Origin: Podocnemis expansa | Taxonomy: Eukaryota > Chordata > Testudines > Podocnemididae | NCBI GenBank assembly: GCA_007922195.1 | Contig: ML681963.1 | Span: 55,786,005 to 55,850,004, forward strand | DNA length: 64,000 bases | Direction: 5' to 3' | Shown: piece after piece, positions 54,641 through 64,000 of the stretch | Layout of the letters: each line of letters opens with the position of its first letter | Numbering within the stretch: position 1 is the stretch's first letter | The notes under the pieces: generated by a model | What the model was told of the DNA's origin: nothing | The model's input: only the letters and a program-made list of their open reading frames with translations | Databases searched by the model: none | Made by a program: the position numbers and the translations under genes

Positions 54641-57488
54641 AGGAATGATGAGGACATGCTGTTGTCATGACAATCCATGGCCTATTCATGGTGCGAATTG
54701 TTTCCACATGGAGCGCCAGCCCTGCTGCCAGGAGACAGAGTAGGGCACGGAGGGCATCCCTGGCCATGAACAGGGAGGCCTTCCAGAGCGCAGGCCCCCA
54801 CTGCTGCCCCTATCAGCAGCTCGGCAGAAACGCCAGGGAGTGACGGGCTGCCCGTAAGAGCTACCTTGTCCTTGCTCTGTTGGAGGAGCCTAGGCTCAGA
54901 GCTGAGTCGTGGGGGAAGCTGGACCGACTGCTGCCTGTGCCTGCATCTCCTCAGTGGATATGGTGCAGACTCTCACCCTCAGGGTTGTCCCCGGGGCCCT
55001 TCACAAATGCTGAAATAAAACAGCTTCGCCAATGGTCTTTCCTTCCCAGCATCCCACAGAAGCAAGGAGTGGGTCCCTTCTGCAGCAGGATGGCAGTGCA
55101 AGCAGCACCCTATACTAGCACTCCAGTACCTGAAGCATATTACACAGCTCTGCAGAGCACGCCCCCCCAGGTCTGTCAGCAAAATGCAGCCACTTCTGGG
55201 GTGAGTGCACAGTTGTCTTCCTGCACCACACTGCAGGGCAGTCTGCTGCCTGCACCCCTGACCCAAATTGACTGTCAGATGGCCACAGCACCAAGAAGCC
55301 CCTGTCCCAAGTGTGCACTGCCTGACCCCAGGATTCAAGGCCAGAGTCCAGCAGACTGGAGTGCTCCAGGCTCAGCCTCTTCTCCCCCCGCCCCACCTCA
55401 GGACTGGTTGGCGCTGTGTAAATAGGACAAGCCCAACCATGCGTGGAATGGCAGTAAATCTGCAGCCACTGGCGGGGCTGTCAGACACTGGGCTCCTGGC
55501 CGCAGGCTCCTGGCTGTGGGCTCAGGCACTGCAGATGCAGAAACCAGCTGCAGCTGAGCAGAGGAACGTCTCTGTTTTTTTCCCCTGGACAGTGTGGATG
55601 AATTGAGTGGTTGAGCAGTGAAAGGGCTAGGAGTGTGGTCTGTAGCCAGCGCAGAGCCGGCTGGGCGTGAGCCAACCAGGCCCCTCTGCTCATGCAACCC
55701 CCATCCCAGGCCCCCAGCTCTGCACATAGCGCCCTCCATCCCCCTCCCCAAGCTGTCACAGCTCCCTCGCCACTCTGCTGCTACCGCTCAGTCTCTGACC
55801 CAGCCCTGGCCCCCTTCCCAGTCTATGGAGTGGCAATAGCACCTTTTGATGGGGGGGATAGGGGAGAGGAATGTCACTTGCTGGAAGGCCCCCCCACACC
55901 CTTGTTTCCCCTTCCTCAGCAGGGCTCAGTGTCCCGTGATGGGCACTGTCACTGCCAGTGCGGGCGGCGTGAGGCTGTCCAACAGGGCAGAGCAGCCTGG
56001 GGTGCAGAGATGGCGTATGAGGCTGCCAGGTCCAGCACAACAGCTGCCGCAGAGATGTGCCTGCAGAATCTGCCTCTGCCCCCATCTTGCTGATATTGGC
56101 CTGGCCACAGCCCCGGCCTCCAGAGATGGGGAGGCGTGAGGAAGGAGCACAGCACTGAGGCTAAGGGCGCTGCTGCTTCCAACTATGTGGCTGGAGGACT
56201 CTGGATGTGCTCACCTGCCCAGCGGCCATCCAGGGACTCTAGCTGTGTGGGATGCAGGGAGCTCAGGCCAGCATTTGCTGGCTCCTGGCGGGGGCTGTTG
56301 GCAGTAAATGGGGGAGACTGAGGCAGATGCAAGCTCCAGGCTGGGATCCACAGACCCTCTGGGGGATGCAGAGCTGGGCCCGGCCCATGGAAACCCAGGA
56401 GGATATGGTGGCTGGCTCTGAGGGTAAGCAGGAGAAGTTCAGAGCATTTGACAGGGATGCCCAGTTGATGTGGGCTCTAGGAGCATGGCCCCGTGTGCTG
56501 CCCGGCTCTAGGGCCTGGGAGAGGGGTGGTTAGGTGCCCACAACAACGGTCCATGCTGTGAGTGATCCCCATGGGAGTCACTCGCCAGGGGCCAGCTCGC
56601 TGGGGACACTGAGGCAGTGAGACTGGCCCAGTGGCACACAGCCATAAGCTGTGGAGGCGCCAGCAAAGCCGTCAGTGGCCAAAGAGCTGTTCAGAGAGGG
56701 AGGCCAAGGGCACGGGCCTCTTGCTGGCAGATCCTGGCTGTCCAGCTCTTGTGAAAGCCGCCCTGTGTCGCGTCACCCCCGCCCTCCATCAACCCCCTCA
56801 GTCCCGGCTCCGCACTGCCAGAGAATGAAAGGGGCACGACTTACGGGCACCAGCTTACCCCTCACGCTGCCACCGTCACAGCAGGGGCCTCACGGCTCTG
56901 GGACTCCCGGTTCCCCCCATGTCGGGCTGTGGGCGCAGGCTCCGGACTGGCCCTGTGCGTGGCAATCCCCGGCCCCTCTGCAGCTGGGGTGGGACAGAGC
57001 TGGCTGCGAGCCCCCCCAGTGCAGGCGGCCAGTGGAAAGAGCAGCTCACTTCCTTCCAGATGTGAGAGCACAGGCAATAATTGTTAGACTCCAGGCTGCA
57101 GCGCTCACAGGAAAAGTCGCCTTTGGAGACTCAGGGGGAGGGCAAGCCTGCCCCTCCCCCGGCCGTCCCCTCCCCTTTTCTCCCCCCTGCAGGAAGCTCC
57201 ACAGGGGGGAAATTTAAAGGCAGTTGGAAAAGTGGGTGTTGGGCCCCAATGAACTGTCTGCTCTTTACACTGCTGCATGGATCCCCAGGCCCTTTTAAAG
57301 GTGGAAGACTGACAGCAAAGCAAGTTAATCCCCGCTGCAGGGTTTAGGGAGCCAAGTCGGGGGCAGGCTTGGGGTCCAAGTCCCTTCTACTCCAAAGTTC
57401 AACAAATCCAAAAAAAAATCATAGAACCATGCTGCCTAAGTGGAAATATTGGCTCCGGTTCCATCCTCGGGTATCATTGGACCATAAC

Positions 57489-57621
57489 CCAGGCACGGCC
57501 CAAAGCCACCTCAACAGGGGGCCCTAGATATGGCCCAACGTTCTCCCCAAAATGGGGTCCCAGGCACAGCCCAAAGTTGCCCTAACATGGGGGCTCAGGT
57601 ATGACCCAAGGTCTCCCATAA
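57489..57621 (+). repeat. Minisatellite, about 35-bp unit, four diverged copies
   Basis: Units begin near 57489, 57522, 57558 and 57593, each with the pattern CAGGCACGGCCCAAAG / GATATGGCCCAACG / CAGGCACAGCCCAAAG / CAGGTATGACCCAAGG, followed by a C-rich and then a GGGG part. The last unit ends at a hAT-like insertion. Confidence 0.7.
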
Positions 57622-57911
57622 CTAGAGTTACCAGATACCATAGCATGGAAAGGACGACAGGGAAGTACGAATAGGAGGACATTGAGGACAAATGGAGAAA
57701 ATGTAGTATTAATATAATAGTCTTCTGTTTTTAGGGGGCCCTGGAACACTTTCCTTAAAAATAAGGTGCTCTGGAGCGTTCCAGCATACTTTAATCCCTG
57801 TAAGTAAAAAGCCAGACAAAAATCATGTATTTTTAAAATGCCTGCCGGACAGAGGATGTGATGGTAAAAAGGAGGACATGTTCTCCTTTTGCCTGGCATC
57901 TGGTAACCTTA
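57622..57911. mobile_element. hAT-like non-autonomous element, 290 bp
   Basis: The ends are TAGAGTTACCAGATACC and, reverse-complemented, TAAGGTTACCAGATGCC. A perfect 8-bp duplication CCCATAAC flanks it at 57614-57621 and 57912-57919. The AGGAGGACA / TGTTCTCCTTTT subterminal motifs are typical of one such family. Confidence 0.88.
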
Positions 57912-60900
57912 CCCATAACCTTCTCCACTGACTGGGCACTTGTTGCCACCGAGGGGTTTGCAGTGGAACTGGTTGGGTGAGCAGTGGCAGATGAAGCCAA
58001 GGAGTGGATTGAAAGGAGCGTGGGTAGGCGAAGCCCCCAGCACTCCCATGACTCTCCCTGTACTCGGCCCTGGTGGGGCGGGGAGAGCTGTTTTCCCAGA
58101 ATCACGGCTGCGCTGGGAGGAATGAGGAAAGAAATGCAGAAAATATGTGACACATCAGCAGAACCGTCCCTGGCCAGGCCATTCCTCAGCGTTCCCTGCA
58201 GGCCGGGCCTCCCCTCCCCTCCCCTCCCCAAACACGCAACGCTGGCTACAGCCAGCCAGGCCTGACACGGCCCCAACCAGGGCTGGCAGAACGGCTGGGG
58301 ACAACAGCGGCCCCAAGCTGCAGTGAGGAACCTGCCTCTAGCCCATGAACTCAACCGGTGGGCAGGCGATGTTGTGCACCTTTGGGGCAGATGGAAGGGC
58401 TCCAGCAGAGGATAGGTGATTGAGGAGCATGTGCATGGTCTGCTTATGCAATGAGACAAAGGCACTGAGGTGACTGAGGTGCTTTTGGAAGCCACAGCCT
58501 GGGGCCTGGGCTCCTAGGCTGGTCTCATATGATGCCCCTGGTATGGGACATGCAGGTGCTAGCTACATACACACAGCAACTGGCATCCCTAAACTGGGTG
58601 TCCAGCCTGCTGCCCGTGCTCTGGTGCAGCTAGGCCAAGCTCTGCTCCTCTCACCCAGCAGGGGCCCCACAGGCGGGGGAGAGGGGTTGTGCTGCTCCAC
58701 TCACCAGCTTTGGGCAGCGCCTGGTTAATGATCAACACTGAGTCAGGGTGTGCAGTGACGGGGGGAAACGGGGCTGAGGTGGTGTGAGCGTCAAGCTAGA
58801 TGCAGGGCTAGGAGGAGCCTGGACACCTGCCCCAGTGAGCAGGGCATCAGCCTCCTCCCGCAGCCCTTTGATACCAGGCAGCGAAAAGCTAAGCAAGTAG
58901 CACTGGGGCAGCCAGGTGCCAATTTCTGTGAGGGGGCTGTGGACAATAGGAAGGGGTGACGGGCGCGGGGAGGCAGGGTGTGAACAGGCCACAAGCGTCC
59001 CCATAGGTTTGGCATCTTCACATCATGGGGAGGACCTTATGTCAAGGCCCAGAGCGTGGACATGGGCTTAGGGCATGTCTGGGTGCTGCCCCAGGAAGGG
59101 CGTTCATGTGCCTACAGCTGCACAGACAGATGGGGGCCATGGCTTTGGGGCTGGTGGGCATCTGCTCCCGTCCTGGCAGCAGTTGCTAGGATAAAGGGGG
59201 CCATGCCCTAACTGGCCAATGACCTGGGCCTTGCACTGACTCACTGGGAAACACATGAACACCTCCCTCCCCCAGCTGGGACAGGAAGGCGCCCCACCCA
59301 AATGCCTTCTAGCTCCTGAGTATGTGACTCCCTTTGCAAAGGGATGAGGCAGAAGCAGGAAGGCGAGAATGAAAGGGAAGGGCAGGCGGGTGCTGGTACT
59401 CACCAGACTGAGGCGGAAGGGCTCTGGGGGGGGCGTGGGGCTCCCTGGCTGATGTGGGCCCCGGAGCTGTGCGGCAGCGGTGGGAGCCAGCTGCACTTTG
59501 GCTGGGAAGAGGGAGAGAAGGGTCTGTTTAGCATTAACACTGCAGCAACAGGAAATAGTTTGGAGGAGCCTGGCGGTCAGTGCCCCCCCAGCGCAGCCCA
59601 CAGCTGCCCCCTCCTGCAGTCTGCGGGGGGAGGCGTGGGTTAAACCTGGCTCCCTGGGGATGGTAGGGCCCTGAGGAAAGCACTTTGCAAAAATGTTGTC
59701 TTGTACAGGCCTGGCCCCAAGAGCTCAGTCAGCTCCAACATACCCCATCTTAGCTCCTTAACCCCCAACCCTCCCATTTTTTCCTGCTGGCTGTTACAGG
59801 GGGTGCCCTAGGGTCTCTGTAGCTCTGGCTGGGCACCCCAGGGCCTGCTGCCTTAGGGCTGTGCTGGGTACCATGAGCCTGCCCTATGCCAATGTTTCTA
59901 AAACAGCATCTGCCCTACCTGCTACCCCACTGGGGAAAACGGACCAGAGCACCCTGGGCAGCTGGTGTAGGCAGAACCTTGGTCTTAGTCATGGGAACTC
60001 CTGCCATGCTTTCTGGCACTGCCAGGAGCTCAAAAAGGCACCCCCTCACCCCAGAGAGGGGAGCAAGTTTGGTGCATACAGGGGCAGAAGTCTGACAGCA
60101 GCAGCAGCAGCAGCAAGTGAGCATGGCCAGACCTTGTTTCTGGTGGGACATGGGGCCCCCAACCCATGTGAGTGTTCAAGCCCCTTTCTTCCATCAGAGC
60201 GGGCCCCAGCTCCTGCGGAGGGCAGATGAACCCCTGAAGCTGGCACTGGGTTGGCATATAGGGTCTGAGCAGAATGACCCCTAGAGAGCAACACAGCCCT
60301 GGCAGCAGGGATGCAGCTGGGCAGTGGCTGTGTGAGTTGGATTTTAGGCAAAGGGATCTGGGTGGGTGACACGGACAGCGCAGAAAAGAAGTAGGGCCCA
60401 GCCTGTGGGGGTGTTCTCACAGTTTGTCCCAGAGTCAGGGCCTCCAGCAGGGTTCAGCTGTGAATTTCCTGAGCTGGGGATTTCTGGTGTTTACTAAAGG
60501 CACATGAGCAGCCTGGCCTGGCCCAGCCCTGAATTCAGCCCACGGCTGCCTTCTAGTGCTTGGCCCTGCTGTTGCACTTCTACTGAGCCAGCCAGGCAAG
60601 TGCAACTGCAGCTGGGCAGAGGACCAGCTGCCTGAAAAACCTGGTGCTCATGAGCCCCTGAACTGGCCTCAAAATCCCTGCGATCTGGATGCTGCAGCCC
60701 CCCACTCGCCTTCAGGCTGGAGGACACCTCTCCCTCTGAGCAACGTGACTGAACCTCCATGGCCTGGCAGGGCTGCTGGAGCCCAATGGTAGATTGAGAA
60801 GCTGCTGTCAAACTCTGCCTCAAGCAGCTGGTGGTGCCCCTAAAACCTGCACACCCAGAGCCAGCCCCAGCAGGGCCCCATTTCCTGCTACCCAGCCAGC

Positions 60901-61587
60901 ACAGGCTGCAGGGCCAGCTTGCAGCTCACAGCTGGATGAGGCAACAGACAGGAGCCAAGGGGAGCAAGTGCTTACTTTCAGCTGGGTTTCTTCCTCCAGG
61001 CCCAGGCCCAGCAGTCATGCTGGTGACCCAGAGGCCATTATGACACTTGGGCATTCATGTGACCCTTCCAGCCATGAGTGCCACAGCTCAGTCCTCACCA
61101 TTGCAGCAGCCCTGCACCTCAGGCTCAGCTGGGCCATTTCAGTCACAGAGCGCCTCCAGTGTGTGGAGCCTGCAGCCAGGGCTCAGCTAACCCCCAGGCT
61201 AGGCAGAGGAGTGCCATTTAGGGCACCCAGAGAGCAAGGAAAGTGGTAAGGGGTAATAGGTGCCTAGGCAAGAAAAAGCCTTGAATACCAGGATTCTGCC
61301 TATCAAATCAGGAGCTTTGGGTGCACTTATGCCATCTGCAGAAGAGGCCAGGTGAGGGCCTGTCATCTCTTGGTCTCAAGCCCAGGGAGACCTGCAGTAG
61401 GCCAGGGTCAATGTGCCCTGAATCAGTCTGGGGGTTGAGGGGAAGAGAGTAACTGGACCTCCTGGTGTAGCATAGAGGAGAGGTCCCCACCTGGTGCTGT
61501 GAGCATGGTTGCCAGTAGCCTGGTAGTTGGAGGAAAGAGCAGCAAGAAAAAGGCCTGGCATGGGGTCGCTTTCCGGACCAAATCACC

Positions 61588-61989
61588 CAGAGGCAGTTTT
61601 TGGGCAAGCAAAGCAGGGGGTCGCCTAGGTCCCCAAGCAGTTAAGAGGGCCCCCCTAGGGATTGCCTGCTTCACTTACCCTTGCGCTGGTGCTGCAGCAT
61701 GGTGGGGAGCAAGGTGCCGCCGACTGCCAAGGCTAGTGGCTGCACTGCCCGCCTGCATCTCTCCAGCAGGAATGGAGCAGTGCTCCCTGCATACACCCAG
61801 CCAGCCGCACCTCCCCAGGGGGAGGGAAGATAGTGGCCGGGTGGGCAGACAAGCAGGTCTGCGATCCCCTGCCACCCCCACGGGGGTTGAGACCATGGGG
61901 GGGCATCAGGGCAGCAGTGGGGGGCCAGGGTGCTGGTGAGGGTGGCATTGAGAGCCTATAGGGCCCCCAATTGCCCAAGGTCACCTCTG
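61588..61989. mobile_element. hAT-like non-autonomous element, 402 bp
   Basis: The ends are CAGAGGCAGTTTTTGGGCAA and, reverse-complemented, CAGAGGTGACCTTGGGCAAT. Flanks AAATCACC (61580-61587) and CAATCACC (61990-61997) match at 7 of 8 bases. It belongs to the same family as 27287-28015 and is an internally shorter copy. Confidence 0.75.
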
Positions 61990-63371
61990 CAATCACCAAA
62001 CACTGTTGGAGTTGGATATCAAGAAGCCCTCAGCCCAAAGGGTCCCTCAGTGCAGGACCCTGGCTCCTCCTGTTCTAGACCAGGGCTCCTCCACTCCCCA
62101 CACCTGTTATCACAGAGGCAAGTGCAGGGGACCCTGGAGCAGGAAAGAGCAGTATCTCCAGGAGCTGAAATGCAGACAGCTGAGCTGGGTGTTTGGGACA
62201 GAGCAAGCTGCAGGGCTTGGCTGAGCAGGAAATGGAAAGGACCAGATGGGCCTAATCTTGCTCACTTTGCTCCACATCTCCAGCACAGGATTAAACAGAG
62301 GCAAGACCAAGGTTTGACCCACTTTACCTCCAATGCACCCCAGGTGCCCAAGGCCTCAGATGAGCTCCATAACCACTGTGGTGCTATGTGCAGGTGAAGA
62401 ACACAGCTCTGCACAGGGAAAGCTGACATTAGCAATAGCCTACACTAGACTGAGTGCCCTACTGAGCACTCAGACTGGGCACTAGATGGGTATGGCTCTC
62501 TTCATAACAGGTCCTGAGAGGCATCACACTGACACACAGCTCTGGGCACCAAGGGCCAGGCACACTTAACCAGACTCCCAGCATGCAACAAGCCAAGTGC
62601 TCAGAATTGACATCCAAGCAACCATCAGGCTGTGGAACCACCTGCCATCAGTAACATATACCTCCCAGAGAGCAAGAGTCACAGGGCAGCAGCTGGGCAG
62701 CAAAGCCCGCATGGGGGAGGGCATATCTGGGGCTCAGACACCCAGGAAGCTGTTACTGGCTCCAGGCTGGGCAGAACCCAGCCCTGGAGCAGTTAATGGC
62801 ACCATTAGCCCAAGGCAGCCCTTCAGACTGCATCATGCTGACTGCCCTTGGGGTGCCGTTTACAGCAACTATGCAGGGCTGAATTGCCCCCTCAAACAGC
62901 AGAGTCCCACAACATAGCCCCTCAGTCCAGAGAGCTCTCTAGCATGAGGGCATCAGTGGGCCTGGAGGGACAGCAAAGGTGATGGAAGGATCAGGGATGG
63001 AAAGCATCACTTAACTCCTGGAGTGTCCTATTGTCTCCTTGGGAGATGTACTCACCCTACCTCTCTGAGCCCAAGTGATCCTTCCCCCCATCTCCTCTGC
63101 CAACTTTGGAGTTAACTCTGCTCTTGCTGCCTCCCCGGCTCACTGGGGGCTGGGCCCAGGGCATGTGCTCCATGACATGACTGCAGAATTGTCCCAGAAC
63201 ATTCCAGACCTGGCTGCATTGAGCCCAGCTCATCCTCCACAAGGACTGACTTTCCCCAGGGCTGTGTGCTGGTTCTGGACACATCACACCAAACCCATGA
63301 GGAGGCTACTCCCAAGGCATTTCCTGCAGCAGGCCCACACAGAGCGTGTGAAGTCTCTCTGGAACACAGGA

Positions 63372-63668
63372 CAAAAAAGGAGTCCTGTGACACTTAAAGA
63401 CTAACAAATATATTTATTGCATGAGGTTTCATGGGAGAAAATGCCACTTCTTCGGATGCGTTGAAGATGGGGGAAACTTACAGAGCAAGAGGAAATAAAT
63501 GCAGGGAAGTGTAAGTCATGGGATCAGGTCACACTAACAGCAAATCAAAACAACTGTAAAGATTCGAACACTGAGGAACAGCATATAGATATCTATTTGT
63601 TAATCTTTAAGTGCCAGAGGACTCCTTGCTCGTTTGTTTTACTGAAGTAGACTAACAGCTGCCCCTTT
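63372..63668 (-). mobile_element. Penelope-like short copy with inverted arms
   Basis: The left arm has AAAGGAGTCCTGTGACAC and GACTAACAAATATATTTATT; the right arm is the inverse, ATTTGTTAATCTTTAAGTG and CCAGAGGACTCCTTGC, and the minus-strand opening is AAAGGGGCAGCTGTTAGTC. The left arm on the minus strand contains a hammerhead-like core with CCGAAGA, a GTGGCA/CTCCCAT stem and GAAA, so one core base is changed. Confidence 0.6.
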
Positions 63669-64000
63669 GGCTCTTGGAATGTAGGAGGGACACGAGGCCT
63701 TATGTGATGATTCTCAGACAGGGCCAGGCCCTGGCTTTCAGTGCCCTCCAGCACAATATACCTGCACTGCAGCCAGGAGCCCAACCAGCAGACAAATGGT
63801 ACACTGGGGGTTGCCTCTTGGCCAGAAGCCCAAAGCAAGAACAAAAGACACCAAGAGTCCAGCTAGAAGCAGTGGTAAGGGATTAGATTCCTAGGTGGGC
63901 TAGCCTTCTCCCTTCGAGGCTGAGTGGAGTCACTCCCATTCTTCCCCACTCAGGCTCCTCAGTTCAGGCCAGACTGGTCCCCCACAACACAGATGATGCT

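Larger units (their letters stand above)
49190..64000. other. Region upstream of EVA1B: no coding exon recognised
   Basis: In human the next gene is STK40 on the same strand as EVA1B, but no kinase-like or other protein exon is visible here. Noncoding first exon(s) and the promoter of EVA1B probably lie in this interval. The rest is GC-rich sequence and the repeats listed separately. Confidence 0.45.

Noticed and set aside
57833..58495. Minus-strand open frame (220 codons) upstream of EVA1B as a possible STK40 exon
   Set aside because: The translation has no kinase motif and part of it lies in the hAT-like element at 57622-57911.
60100..60117. CAG/GCA repeat as coding polyglutamine or polyalanine
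   Set aside because: Only about five units, in sequence with no supporting exon structure.
63550..63575. TTCGAA-containing sequence as a tRNA T-arm
   Set aside because: No cloverleaf arms or A-box could be found around it; it lies inside a Penelope-like copy.

Overview
This is vertebrate nuclear DNA: three intron-containing genes with canonical GT-AG introns, embedded in interspersed repeats. The repeats (CR1 LINEs, MIR-type SINE remnants, short hAT-like elements and Penelope-like elements) and the coding sequence fit a sauropsid, most likely a turtle. That species call rests on recognising repeat families and is not proven. The gene order THRAP3 - SH3D21 - EVA1B matches human 1p34.3.

Layout. 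(1) 1-16.2 kb, + strand: the 3' part of THRAP3 (TRAP150), eight coding exons ending at a stop at 15616, then a 3'UTR with poly(A) signals at 16119 and 16181. Its introns are AT-richer and hold a CR1 LINE with a nested DNA transposon, a Penelope-like element with a hammerhead-like core, a hAT-like element, MIR remnants and a probable solo LTR. (2) 16.2-23.2 kb: intergenic, with a 1.1 kb antisense CR1 and a shift to GC-rich DNA near 20-22 kb. (3) 23251-44.42 kb, + strand: a complete SH3D21 in 17 coding exons, about 512 residues, with three SH3 domains, a proline/lysine-rich linker and a C-terminal coiled coil; poly(A) signal at 44400. Its introns carry two sister solo LTRs and three hAT-like elements with 8-bp target duplications. 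(4) 48.4-49.2 kb, - strand: EVA1B in two coding exons (159 residues), tail-to-tail with SH3D21. (5) 49.2-64 kb: no protein-coding exon recognised. It holds hAT-like elements, an AT-rich composite transposon island, two more Penelope-like copies, a MITE and a minisatellite split by a hAT-like element.

The genes are independent: THRAP3 works in nuclear RNA processing, SH3D21 looks like a CIN85/CD2AP-type SH3 adaptor, and EVA1B is a small single-pass membrane protein. They do not form a pathway. The observation most worth following is the set of Penelope-like copies carrying hammerhead-ribozyme-like cores, one of them enclosed by long complementary arms and another bounded by a 10-bp target duplication.
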